From NCBI GenBank assembly GCA_963210315.1, contig OY723255.1, positions 2,356,001-2,420,000 of the forward strand: DNA of 64,000 nt, in the 5' to 3' direction. Shown piece after piece: positions 47,396-56,318 of the stretch (position 1 is its first letter; every line of letters starts with the position of its first letter). The translations under genes and the position numbers were made by a program. Under the pieces are notes generated by a model. That model worked only from the letters and a program-made list of their open reading frames with translations, had not been told where the DNA came from and did no database searches. The DNA is from Rhynchopus euleeides. Its lineage: Eukaryota > Euglenozoa > Diplonemea > Diplonemida > Diplonemidae.

Positions 47396-49168
47396 TTACG
47401 CGCCGGGTATCGGGCGTGTCTCCAGGAAAGCCGGGTCTGCCGCTTGCTTACCCCGGGTGTATTCGTCAGCTCTCTGGTCCTGGGAAGCCACCCACTGCGG
47501 TCGGAGCCGCATCCTATTCTTCCGGGCGATGGTGAAGATCTCCTGCAACACCAGGTTGCCGCGGAAGTTGGAGCAGTGGCCCCTGCGCATCGAGAACACA
47601 AGGGGGAGGTTGTCGATGTAGCATGTCACGGTCATGTCTGTATACCTCTGAGCCAGTCGCAGGCCTTGCCAGACGGCGTGTGCCTCCTTTAGGAAAATGT
47701 GCGCCCCCTCGTCCGCTCCGCGGAACGTTCCCTGTGCGACTGTCTCCCCCTCTGGCCTGACTAGAATGGCGGCCCACTCGCGCGATGATGCATCTGTCCA
47801 TAGCGATACCACGGAGGGGGGGTCAGTCGCGGCCCGCCAGTCGTTCACTGCGATGAAGCGCATACGGTCCACAGTCTCACGCTGCACCGAGGTGGGTACT
47901 GTGCATACTGCATCCCACGTACCCCCTTCCGCGTGTGCCCGCTTCGCCACTCGTCGGATGAATGAAAGGGCTGCCGGCATGTAGCACATTGGGGCGCGCA
48001 TGACGTAGGACTGCCACACGAGCGCACCGAACACCCGAAACACCCCGCGCGGCGTCGAGCTCCCCTCGAGCAGTGCCCCCAGCTCGCTGCGCTCGATGAT
48101 CTTTCGGATCCAGGCCGGGTCCATCCTGAAAGTGTGCCGTTGTAAGTCGAACTCGATGCCGAACACGGAGAAGTGCTGTGTCGGTCTTCCGTGCTGTGGG
48201 TCGTCGAAGTTCAGCGCCGCTCGGACTTCCCTGCACCGCCCGAGGAAAGCAGCGTATTGGTTCGCCACCTCCTCTCGGGTTCGCCCCAGCACCACGAAGT
48301 TGTCGATCCAGCAGATCCCCTGGCTGGGCGGGAGCAGCACCCTTGCGCTCCTGTTCGCGATAGATGGAGAGTGCGACCAGCCCATGCACATGACGGTGAG
48401 GAATGTCTTGATGAACTCGTCGCGTTCACCCCCGACCCAGACTCCAAAAAAGCGCTGGATTTCCTTCTGCACTGGGAACTGGTAGAACCAGCTCCGCGCG
48501 TCCGCCATCACGACCCACTCTGCGAGAGCAATGCGTCGCGTCACCTCGATGATGTCGTCCAGGCGCATGTCCGGGGGTCGGACCATGTGCTTGTTGAGCG
48601 GCCTGGCGTCGACGATGAAGCGTAATCCTCCCGACTTTTTGGACACGGTGAAAGCCGGGAGGGTGAGGTAGGCGGCAGCATCCGCCTCCTTCAGCACTCC
48701 GAAGCCCTCCAGGTCGTCGAGGTGTTGCAGCATGTGTCGGGATACCTTGCGGTGGCGTCTGAACGCCTCCCTTGCGCCTGGCAGCAGCGCGTTCTCAAAT
48801 ACCCTCGGCTCCCGGATCAGATCTATCACGCCGTCCAACTCCCCTGCCGTGTCCATCTCCACCAGCCTGTCGAGGTCGAGCCGTGTCTTGCAGATCGGTG
48901 CGATGGCTTCACCGTGTGTCCCCGCATCACGCCCCTCCTTTGCCGGCCGCAGCAGCTTGTCTCCCGCGCACACCGCGAGGTCGCTCTCACACCCGTTTTC
49001 AATGCCTGGCCCGTACGACTCGTCGGTGTCCGGGTCGTCTTCGGTCTGACCCACTTCCTGATAAGCCTCCTGTGGCGCCATCAGGCGTCGGAGCTTTGCC
49101 GGGAAGTGTGATGATGATGTCTGCGGGTCCCCTCCCCGCTTCGTTCGTCTCCGCCGACGCCTCCTCAC
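47396..49168 (-). CDS. YR-C reverse transcriptase-RNase H
   Basis: It is in the -1 frame relative to YR, beginning at the GTGAG that contains the YR stop. After a basic, Arg-rich start come RT motifs FTVSKKSGGLRFIVDARPLN, WVVMADARSWFYQFPV, VMCMGWSHSPSIANRSA, the catalytic CWIDNF and FGIEFDLQRH. RNase H motifs are LWTDASSREWAAI, HIFLKEAHAVWQGLRL, CYIDNLPLVF and DQRADEYTRG. The second Asp of the usual xDD is Asn, as in YR-A and YR-B. It is uninterrupted and ends near the B1 repeat. The same frame is open upstream through YR, which is an overprinting effect of high GC. Confidence 0.87.
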   Translation of the reverse strand: MRRRRRRRTKRGGDPQTSSSHFPAKLRRLMAPQEAYQEVGQTEDDPDTDESYGPGIENGCESDLAVCAGDKLLRPAKEGRDAGTHGEAIAPICKTRLDLDRLVEMDTAGELDGVIDLIREPRVFENALLPGAREAFRRHRKVSRHMLQHLDDLEGFGVLKEADAAAYLTLPAFTVSKKSGGLRFIVDARPLNKHMVRPPDMRLDDIIEVTRRIALAEWVVMADARSWFYQFPVQKEIQRFFGVWVGGERDEFIKTFLTVMCMGWSHSPSIANRSARVLLPPSQGICWIDNFVVLGRTREEVANQYAAFLGRCREVRAALNFDDPQHGRPTQHFSVFGIEFDLQRHTFRMDPAWIRKIIERSELGALLEGSSTPRGVFRVFGALVWQSYVMRAPMCYMPAALSFIRRVAKRAHAEGGTWDAVCTVPTSVQRETVDRMRFIAVNDWRAATDPPSVVSLWTDASSREWAAILVRPEGETVAQGTFRGADEGAHIFLKEAHAVWQGLRLAQRYTDMTVTCYIDNLPLVFSMRRGHCSNFRGNLVLQEIFTIARKNRMRLRPQWVASQDQRADEYTRGKQAADPAFLETRPIPGA

Positions 49169-50154
49169 TGGTCGATCTTCGCTGATATCCTCGCCGTGTC
49201 TCTCGCGCGCGCATTCTCCGCCGCCGACACGTAGCGAATCACCCCGTCCACTGTGGCATGTCGTGACAGCAGCCTGACTTCCTCCAGGGGCACTCCCTTC
49301 CTCGCCAGATGTGTCAGCGCGCCGCGGCGGAGGGAGTGTGTAGTCAGAGTCGCCCTGGCTCTCTTGATTGCCTTTGTCGCACAGCGGTACCCTACACTTG
49401 GGGGGAACAGGGTTGTCTGCTTGCGTTTTTCTGCCTGCCTGAGACGCCGCTCCAGGATCTTCCGGAGGCCTGCCTGCAGGGTGATGCCTGTGATGTGCCC
49501 GACACGGAACGGGTCCGACTTTGACTGCGTCCAGCGGATGTTGACTACGTCGTTGTCCGGGTCCGGCTGAACATCCTTCACGTCGAGGCGGAGTGCATCT
49601 GACACGCGCGCAGCCCCCCTCCACATGATGCCCAGCAGCAGCTGTACCAGTCGGCGCGGTTCGCGTTCGATCGCCCTTCGAATGTCCTGTGGGGTCGCGG
49701 GTTGTGCCTGGCGCTTCGGCTTCAGCGCTCCCTGCCGCTTGAGCGCGCGGCGGTAATCGCTGAGGACCTGGACACTGTCGAGCGGGTAGCCCTCGAATCT
49801 CCTGAGGGCCCCTGCGATGTTGTTCAGGTACTGCAGGGTCGAGGACGTCGACAGGCCCCCCAAACGTTGGCTGGTCGCCCATAGCATCGCGCACTCGTCG
49901 TGTGGCGGCATTCTCCCCGCTGTGTCTGCCCACTGCCTGCGGAACTGTGTGTACTGGTCGTATGCTCTGCGTAGTGTCTTCCAGTAGGTCGGGGCGAGGG
50001 CGTGTGTCAGGGTCTTTTGGAAAGAGTCGCGGATCTCCTTGCACTTCTGGGGTGTCAGCCGGGTGCCCTTCTTCAACGGCCGCCCCCGACCGGTCGGGGG
50101 GAGGGTCGGCACGGCCTCCTGGTACAGCAGGCCGTAGTGTCCCCCCTTGTCCGG
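49165..50154 (-). CDS. YR-C tyrosine recombinase, in frame after the Gag stop
   Basis: The frame is open from the Gag TGA (50157-50155) to a TGA at 49167-49165; the first ATG is at 50112. The N-terminal part (LTPQKCKEIRDSFQKTL, SSTLQYLNNIAGALRRF) is a helical core-binding region. The catalytic domain has Arg in AARVSDALRLD, HSLRR, His in RHAT and Tyr in IRYVS, the complete R-H-R-H-Y set. It acts on element circles and target DNA in the nucleus. The same-frame stop between Gag and YR, also in YR-A and YR-B, suggests readthrough; initiation at 50112 is the alternative. Confidence 0.86.
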   Translation of the reverse strand, partial: PDKGGHYGLLYQEAVPTLPPTGRGRPLKKGTRLTPQKCKEIRDSFQKTLTHALAPTYWKTLRRAYDQYTQFRRQWADTAGRMPPHDECAMLWATSQRLGGLSTSSTLQYLNNIAGALRRFEGYPLDSVQVLSDYRRALKRQGALKPKRQAQPATPQDIRRAIEREPRRLVQLLLGIMWRGAARVSDALRLDVKDVQPDPDNDVVNIRWTQSKSDPFRVGHITGITLQAGLRKILERRLRQAEKRKQTTLFPPSVGYRCATKAIKRARATLTTHSLRRGALTHLARKGVPLEEVRLLSRHATVDGVIRYVSAAENARARDTARISAKIDQ

Positions 50155-51189
50155 TCAGTTCCGCTTCCCGAGTCCCTTCGACGCGCGTCCCTTTCCCGCG
50201 CTCCGGCCCCTGCCCTTGCTTGGGAGCCGGTATGGCACCGATCTGTCTTCGGCCTTCGCCTCCGCTTTTGCCCACACTGCCTCTTGCTTGGCTCTGCCCT
50301 CTTCGATGAACCTCCTGTGGAGGGCAACCGTGTAGTCGGAGGGTGATAGGGCCTTCGCCTTCCCCTGGTAGTGGCGCGCCCCCGCGCGGCCTCGCAGCAG
50401 TGCGTAGCTGTTCATCTCGACGATGACTTTGTGGAGTGGTGTCACGAAGGGGGCGACATCGTTTGTCTGCTTGATTAGGTCGAACATTTCGTGCACCCGC
50501 TCGAAACGCGACGCCATCTCGTGGTGCCAATCGGGGGCGTCTGGCCCGCTCTCCAGCTCCGCCTTGCGGAACACCCGCGTCACCTCCGCCTTCACAAGGC
50601 GCTGCCCGCTCGGCGTTGTCAGCGCGTCTCCCCAAGTCGAGACGACGTGCGCCGTGAAACCCGCGGGGAGGTCCTGGTCGGCCTTCTTCTGGCTGAGTTT
50701 CAGCTCAGCTATCTCCTTCTTCTGCTCCTCCACCGTCCCCCTCAGGCCTGTCACTTCGCTCCTGAGCTCCCGGATCTCCTGCAGGATGGTGGCTAGAGCC
50801 GCGGCGTTCGTGTCCTCCTTGGGTGGTGGCGCCGGTACCCTCTCGCTGGAGGACTCCTCGTCGTACTCCTCTCCGTCCCACATCTCGGCGTCTGCTTCGT
50901 CTCTCTCCCTCTCGAGGGCCTCCCACGTGCACACGGGGCAAGTCCACCCGACTTCCCCCCACATCTCCAGCCACTCGTTCGCCGCCGCCGTCGGGATGCG
51001 CTTCCTCAGGCATGACGGCACCGTCGTACGCCCGCACGTGTGGCACGAATGGGCTGTGGCGCCGCCGCCGTGGATGGTGTCGCAGGTGGGGAAGACGCAG
51101 CCCGCCCGGGGTGCGACGGCTGCGGTCTTGGCCAACGGGGGAATCGGGATACGGTCCCAGTCAGCCGTGGCGGCGTCGAAGCTTGCCAT
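50155..51189 (-). CDS. YR-C Gag-like protein with N-terminal zinc-binding region (344 aa)
   Basis: The start is the ATG at 51189. Residues 30-95 hold a Cys/His-rich module: CVFPTC, H, H-x2-C-x2-C, C, then WTCPVCTWEA. An acidic stretch (EMWDGEEYDEESSSE) and a coiled coil (residues about 130-175, LREIRELRSEVTGL-like heptads) follow, then a helical region shared with YR-A Gag (FTAHVVSTWG, MASRFERVHEMFDLI) and a Gly/Lys/Arg-rich tail (GRGRSAGKGRASKGLGK). It is the likely particle or RNA-binding protein of the element. It ends in TGA followed by C, a leaky stop context in many eukaryotes. Confidence 0.75.
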   Translation of the reverse strand: MASFDAATADWDRIPIPPLAKTAAVAPRAGCVFPTCDTIHGGGATAHSCHTCGRTTVPSCLRKRIPTAAANEWLEMWGEVGWTCPVCTWEALERERDEADAEMWDGEEYDEESSSERVPAPPPKEDTNAAALATILQEIRELRSEVTGLRGTVEEQKKEIAELKLSQKKADQDLPAGFTAHVVSTWGDALTTPSGQRLVKAEVTRVFRKAELESGPDAPDWHHEMASRFERVHEMFDLIKQTNDVAPFVTPLHKVIVEMNSYALLRGRAGARHYQGKAKALSPSDYTVALHRRFIEEGRAKQEAVWAKAEAKAEDRSVPYRLPSKGRGRSAGKGRASKGLGKRN

Positions 51190-51197
51190 CTCCTGAT

Positions 51198-51775
51198 GCC
51201 TGCCCCCTCTGTCTGTGTTGTGCGGTTCTAGCCGCTGAAGTATCTCCCCTCTGCCGTGTTGTGCGGTGCGAGCCGCTGAAGTATCTCCCCTCTGCCTGCG
51301 TTGTGCGGTGCGAGCCGCTGAAGTATCTCCCCTCTGCCTGTGTTGTGCGGTGCTAGCCGCTGAAGTATCTCTCCTCTGCCGTGTTGTGCGGTGCGAGCCG
51401 CTGAAGTATCCCCCCTCTGCCTGCGTTGCGCGGTGCTAGCCGCTGAAGTGTCTCCCCTCTGCCGTGTTGTGCGGTGCGAGCCGCTGAAGTATCTCCCCTC
51501 TGCCTGTGTTGTGCGGTGCTAGCCGCTGAAGTATCTCCCCTCTGCCGTGTTGTGCGGTGCGAGCCGCTGAAGTATCCCCCCTCTGCCTGTGTTGCGCGGT
51601 GCTAGCCGCTGAAGTGTCTCCCCTCTGCCGTGTTGTGCGGTGCGAGCCGCTGAAGTATCTCCCCTCTGCCTGTGTTGCGCGGTGCTAGCCGCTGAAGTGT
51701 CTCCCCTCTGCCGTGTTGTGCGGTGCTAGCCGCTGAAGTATCTCCCCTCTGCCGTGTTGTGCGGTGCGAGCCGCG
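51198..51775. repeat. Leader tandem repeat of YR-C, about 13 copies of 43-46 bp
   Basis: The words GTTGTGCGGTGC(G/T)AGCCGC and TGAAGTATCTCCCCTCTGCC alternate with a CTGTG/CTGCG spacer, giving units of about 43-46 bp. Two unit types (CTAGCCGC and CGAGCCGC) tend to alternate. The last copy (51759-51790) is duplicated in A2. It lies between A1 and gag, the same place as the unrelated leader array in YR-A. Confidence 0.85.
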
Positions 51776-51973
51776 GAAGTATCTCCCCTCTGCCCCCTTG
51801 GCGCCCCTCTTCTGACTGATATACCTCCTGTGTCCTAAACGCTTCCCTGATAAAAAGTTTGCGTTGACGCTTCCACACACAAAACCTCAACTCCTGTGAT
51901 GGGGGAGGCTAGTGGTGTGCGGAGCACGTTTGGCTGTGGTGGAGTGACATTTTCTGCTCACAAGTGTGCGTAA

Positions 51974-52261
51974 ACAAAACAACTTTCGGCAGTAATTGGT
52001 TTGCTGTCTCGTTTTGCTGTCACTTTACGATCCAGCGGGGGCACAGATAGTTTTCATTCACTCTCGACGATAAAAAAACCCCCCCCCGGCTTATAACGCG
52101 CTGCACTGAGGGATCTTCTTGCTTCAGCGCCCTTCTGATTGATTGTTCTTTCCACTGCACGGCTTCACACACTCTCCGCACCCCAGGGGGCACACAGGCC
52201 GTCCACAGGGGAGCCGGCGCCAGTGCTTTGGGCTCGACAGCTGGCTGGGGGTGTGAGTGTC
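51974..52261. other. Spacer upstream of the ankyrin gene
   Basis: It begins CAAAACAACTTT, which continues the GCGTTCC flank on the other side of YR-C (compare GCGTTCCAACAAAACAAACT at 46638-46657). It has a C-run at 52079-52088 and a short in-frame upstream extension (from 52139, non-ATG) that is not convincing as coding. Confidence 0.45.
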
Positions 52262-54265
52262 ATGAACAATGCAAGCATCGTAACTGCGGCCCACCGAGGC
52301 GACGTCGCGGGTGTCGAGAGGGAGATCGGGAGCGGTGTGAGCATCGACTCGCAGGTGGACGGCAAGACAGCGCTGCATGTGTCTGCAGGCAACGGGCATG
52401 CCAATGTGGTGCAGCTGCTGCTGCAGCGGGGCTGCCGCACCGACCTGCGGGATCGGAAGAACAGGACTGCCGCGGAGTATGCACAGATGTACGGCCAGTC
52501 TGCCATGGCGGCAGTCATACGAAACCATGCCACTGCCACGACCACAAACACCGCCGCTCCCGTTCCCGCTCCGGCTCCCGCCGGCAACCCCGCCCCTGTG
52601 AATGCTGACCTGTTCACTGCTGTGCTGAAGCTCACCGGCGGGCAGCTGTCGGCAGCTGTGCGCGCGATTCCCCGTGCGGATCTCGCGCAGCATCTGAACA
52701 TGCAGACAGCGCAGAGTGCAGGCAAGACGCCTCTGCACGTCGCTGCGGCGCACGGCAGGCTTGACGCTGTGCGTGTGCTGCTCGGTGCTGGCGCTGACCC
52801 CTCCCTCAAAGACAGCAAGGGCCGCACTCCCGAGGCCTTCGCCCGGCAGTACCGGCAGGAGGCTGCAGCGGATGTCATCGCAGGCTTCCAGCAGCAGGCC
52901 CCATCCACGGCATCTAAAGCGTCGCAGCAGAAGCAACCGGAAGGCAATCAGCACCAGGGCTCATCCACAGAGGCGGCCCCTGCATCCCCGACACCAGCAT
53001 CGCAGCAGCAGCGCCTCTCTACAGACGGAGCAGCGCCTGCCCCTCGGGCAGAATCGCAGCAGCAGACCCACGGTGCGCAACACGCCACACCATCCCGGAA
53101 GCGACCTGCCCCCGCTCCCGACTCGGTGGACCGCCACCACCACACCCCGCAGCAGCACCCCACACAACCACACAGCAAGAGGCAGCGTGCCGCACAGCCG
53201 GAGCCACCCACACCCCCCGCAGCCGAGCCTTCCCCAGCCGCAGCGACGACGCCAGCAGCACCACAGCAGCAGCAGCGACAGCCTGCCACCCAAGCCGGGA
53301 TCCGCAAGCGCGCTGCCCCAGCAGCAGCGGCAGCAGCAGCACCCGGCGCAGCCGCAGCCCCTGCGGAGTTCTGCCGCAGGCTGCAGTGCCTTCACGCTGC
53401 GCTGATCAAGGCCTACAGGCAGTCCGAATTCCAGAAGGCAGCGGATGCGGCAGACGCGCTGAAGCTCGCCGCCTCCTGCTTCACGCGTGTCGTGCGTGGC
53501 GCTGCCACCGCCCCCCACAGCAGGCTGTGCGGGAATGCGGCGCAGGCCATCCGCCGCTGCTGCGACTTCATCTCCGCGACCTGCGCAGAGCTGGCCTGCA
53601 AGCCGCGCGTCGCCCGCCACCGCGTCAAAGAGGGTCTGCACTCTGTATTCGAGTCGAACAGCCGCCTGTGCCGGCTCCTCTGCTCTGTAGTCACGAAGGC
53701 TGCCGCCGCACCACCGCCGCCAGCAGGGGCATGCAGCGCGGCGGAAACCGCCACCGGCCTGCCGACCCTCGCGCGCGCCCCGCCGCCTCTGGACCCCTGG
53801 CACCAGCTTGTGGTGGGCAGCCACCCCGTCGTGGGTGTCTCCAGCGCGGGCAGCAGAGCCGCCCCCTCGCCCTACACATGCCTGTGCTCCGTCGACCTCG
53901 ACACGCCTGAGCTGAGCGAGTGGTCGCTTCACCTCCGCGGCGCAACGGAGGAGGGTGGTGGTGGTGGCGGGGGTGCGGCGCACCCTGCAGGGCTGCCGGC
54001 CACGCCGCATGCGGTGCTGCGTGAGTGCGGTGCGGCGCTGACGGCGAAGGTGTTGAAGGAAGCGAAGGACCCTTTTGCCCCCGATAGCCTGGTGGCGGCG
54101 CTGTGCGGCGTCCTGCAGCCTGGGGAGGGCCCCTGCCAGCACTGCGGCAGTGTTGGTGTGGTGGAGGCGGGATCCGGGATCCTGGTGCCGCCCACCCTGC
54201 ACCGTGTCGCGCGGGTTCACATCGGCTGCTGGGCACGCGCCCTGGGCAGCGACGGGCAGAAGTAA
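52262..54265 (+). CDS. Ankyrin-repeat protein with low-complexity middle (667 aa)
   Basis: Start at the ATG at 52262. Residues 1-90 contain two to three ankyrin repeats (SIVTAAHRGDVAGVEREI, GKTALHVSAGNGHANVVQLL, RTAAEYAQMYGQ). A second block at about 115-205 has AGKTPLHVAAAHGRLDAVRV and GADPSLKDSKGRTPEAFARQ. Residues 210-365 are Gln/Pro/Ala/His-rich with a basic motif (SKRQRAAQ). Residues 370-490 look helical and Cys-containing. The remainder has a Gly run and a terminal Cys-x-x-Cys (CQHCGSVG). The ankyrin blocks should bind a protein partner; no enzymatic domain is visible. It does not match a named family I can recall. Confidence 0.8.
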   Translation: MNNASIVTAAHRGDVAGVEREIGSGVSIDSQVDGKTALHVSAGNGHANVVQLLLQRGCRTDLRDRKNRTAAEYAQMYGQSAMAAVIRNHATATTTNTAAPVPAPAPAGNPAPVNADLFTAVLKLTGGQLSAAVRAIPRADLAQHLNMQTAQSAGKTPLHVAAAHGRLDAVRVLLGAGADPSLKDSKGRTPEAFARQYRQEAAADVIAGFQQQAPSTASKASQQKQPEGNQHQGSSTEAAPASPTPASQQQRLSTDGAAPAPRAESQQQTHGAQHATPSRKRPAPAPDSVDRHHHTPQQHPTQPHSKRQRAAQPEPPTPPAAEPSPAAATTPAAPQQQQRQPATQAGIRKRAAPAAAAAAAPGAAAAPAEFCRRLQCLHAALIKAYRQSEFQKAADAADALKLAASCFTRVVRGAATAPHSRLCGNAAQAIRRCCDFISATCAELACKPRVARHRVKEGLHSVFESNSRLCRLLCSVVTKAAAAPPPPAGACSAAETATGLPTLARAPPPLDPWHQLVVGSHPVVGVSSAGSRAAPSPYTCLCSVDLDTPELSEWSLHLRGATEEGGGGGGGAAHPAGLPATPHAVLRECGAALTAKVLKEAKDPFAPDSLVAALCGVLQPGEGPCQHCGSVGVVEAGSGILVPPTLHRVARVHIGCWARALGSDGQK

Positions 54266-54674
54266 GCAAAAAAGGGCGAATCGGATTTTGACCCTCTTTG
54301 GTTATGACCGCTTTTGGAAGGCGGTTTTGAGTGGTCCTTCACGGCGAGCGATGAGTGTGTGACCCCACCCTACCCCTACCCTGCCCCTCCTCCTCCTCTC
54401 CCCCCCTCCCCTCGCCCTGAGAGAGCTTTGTTGCAGGGGCGTGCCCCCCGGAGAAACACTCGGCGTCTGCCCTGTCCATTGCTGCAAAAAGTAACGACCG
54501 GTGCAATTCTGGAATATGTCACTTGCTTGCATTTGCACGCCTCCAATACAACACTTGTTGTCCCAATTGAAACCAACTGCAAGCCACATCACACACCGCA
54601 CCAACTCTCTCTCACTGCCACACACCCCCACACCTTTCCATCCTGTCCAGGCCGGGTGCGGCGGGGTGGGCAGC
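54266..54674. other. Spacer with pyrimidine-rich tract before the next gene
   Basis: It contains CCTACCCCTACCCTGCCCCTCC (54369-54390), and a T/C-rich stretch ending TTCCATCCTGTCCAG (54637-54651), a plausible splice or trans-splice acceptor 24 bases before the next ATG. No gene. Confidence 0.5.
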
Positions 54675-55271
54675 ATGGACGCCAACCCTAAGCAGGTCGA
54701 GCGTGCCGCAGCAGCTGTCCAGTCCTGCTGCAAAAAGGCGGCGACCGCCATCGCCAGCTGGGACACCGCTCGTGGCGAGCTGTGCGGCCTCCTTGAGGCA
54801 CTGCAGGGGCACACCAGCGCCTGCATTGGGGAGTGCGGTGTTGTCGACGGCGTGGATGCAGCGTGGGGGCACCTTGCATCGCTGCCGGGATGCATCGACG
54901 GCGTGCGTGCGTCCTGCCTCAACACCATCGACGACCTGGTCCGAGCGACGCGCCCGACCCTCGATGCGATGATGGAGTCGTCCGCAGCCCTTCTGGACTG
55001 CGCAGAGTCGGCCCAAACCCACTACGCCCCTGTCTCAGCCTCACCCCTGCTTCACCACGTGCACACCGTCACAGGGGTGCCCATCTCCGACCACCTCTCA
55101 GCCCTGTCCGCAGCACACACGCTCCGCCTCGAGTACCTCGCCCTGCGTGGGCTGTGCTCCTTCCCGCAGGACCTGCACTCCCTGGCACAGGCGGTGGACA
55201 CCGCCCTCGACGAGGCGCAGGCGTGCCGTGCTGTGGACTGGGATGCGTTGCTCCCGATCTACCCAACGTGA
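54675..55271 (+). CDS. Small helical protein of unknown function (198 aa)
   Basis: Start at the ATG at 54675 after the pyrimidine-AG tract; the open frame upstream to 54501 lies in the spacer. The sequence is almost entirely predicted helix: KQVERAAAAVQSCCKKAATA, ASWDTARGELCGLLEALQG, DGVRASCLNTIDDLVRATRP, and a C-terminal region with SALSAAHTLRLEYLALRGL and SLAQAVDTALDEAQ, ending DWDALLPIYPT. No signal peptide, membrane segment or catalytic motif is seen. The layout vaguely recalls the small AIRIM/C1orf109 family of ribosome-maturation proteins, but I cannot support that by motif. Confidence 0.65.
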   Translation: MDANPKQVERAAAAVQSCCKKAATAIASWDTARGELCGLLEALQGHTSACIGECGVVDGVDAAWGHLASLPGCIDGVRASCLNTIDDLVRATRPTLDAMMESSAALLDCAESAQTHYAPVSASPLLHHVHTVTGVPISDHLSALSAAHTLRLEYLALRGLCSFPQDLHSLAQAVDTALDEAQACRAVDWDALLPIYPT

Positions 55272-56318
55272 GGGGAGGGTGGGGGTGGGTGAAGGGTTGG
55301 GCAGGCCTGCCGCCCTCTGCCCTGTGTCTCAATGGGAGGCCTTCGGCTCTGTGTCACTGTTGTGTCAAACTGTGTCACGTTGCAGCCGGTTTGGTGGGGC
55401 GGTGCACCCTTCCTCACTTCCCTGCATTACTGAGCGAAGGCCCCCAAGGTGTTTTGTGTGCTTCTTCACTCACGCATCAAGGCAGCGAGGTTGGGGTGGA
55501 ACGCGGCACAGCGGCATGATGCAATGATGCTTCGACGCTTCCACCGAAAACACAGCGTCTCTCGAGTCTTCTTACAGATGACTTTTGCATTGATCGCTTC
55601 CACCTCCCACAATTGCTGTGCAGGGGTGCTGCCAGCAGGTGTGACTCGAGGCTTTCCGTCCCCACACCCCCATGAGTAGGAGCTCTGATAATGGATGGGA
55701 TGTGGATAGAGCACAGCGAAGCAAATTGACCCCCATTAGTGCCCCCCATGCCTTGCTAGCCTCCCCGACATCACACTGCCTCTGAGCCCCCCACCCGCCC
55801 TGGAGCCGAGAGTTGCTGCAGTGCTCTGCATACCCTGCCACACCCGACCCCGCCCCCCACCACCCACCCCCAACACCACCTAGTCAGAACGATGGGAGGG
55901 ATTGTTTTGCGCCTCTTCCCCACACCCCCTCTCTCTTGCATGTACAGTGTGGAACAGAAGTCCTGACCGGTTTCCCCACCCGGAAGTGCACTGTGTTTTG
56001 TGGTGGCATGAATCTGCAAATTTGCCAAAACTGTTGAGAAGCGTATAGCCATTGAGAGTGGCTCTCTCGGACACAGGCGCTGGGGGGGTTGTGCTGCTGG
56101 ATTGCGACCCGCACGCGGTGAGGGAGGTTGCGCACCTGGCAGGAAGTCTGCATCGCCAGCAGGGCAGATTTCACTCTGTCACACAGAGAGTCAGCGGTCA
56201 TCTCGAAACGTGGCTGGTGAAGGAGTGACACCCAGACCCCCCCTGCTCTCCCCCTCACCCCCCTCCGCCCTCCACCCCCACCCCCCAGGGACACTACAAG
56301 CAAGGTATAGGATACACA
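55272..56318. other. 1-kb spacer, with a relic of a YR element end
   Basis: It includes the relic at 55526-55602, several C-rich tracts, and upstream of the next gene a long C/T tract ending CACCCCCCAGGG (56277-56290), a likely acceptor. No frame has a recognisable domain. Confidence 0.5.
55526..55602 (-). repeat. Degenerate YR-element end
   Basis: On the minus strand it reads GGTGGAAGCGATCAATGC and, 50 bp on, GGTGGAAGCGTCGAAGC, two diverged forms of the YR core GGTGGAAGCGTCAACGC. Between them is a segment also present at 37846-37893 inside the Penelope-like element (reverse complement GTCTCTCGAGTCTTC). It is probably the B-type end of another YR family. Confidence 0.5.

Larger units (their letters stand above)
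46793..51973 (-). mobile_element. YR-C: apparently intact tyrosine-recombinase retrotransposon
   Basis: On the minus strand the order is A1 (51973-51758), leader array, gag, YR, RT-RNase H, B1 (47144-47085), A2 (47083-46868) and B2 (46856-46793). A and B meet at GGAAGCGTCAACGC (51874-51861, 46984-46971, 47144-47133 partly, 46856-46843). A1 and A2 agree over about 216 bp. All three reading frames are free of frameshifts. An additional A-like copy lies inverted at 47147-47275. It is the only element or gene in the window transcribed from the minus strand. It has the best claim to be a recently active autonomous copy together with YR-B. Confidence 0.87.
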
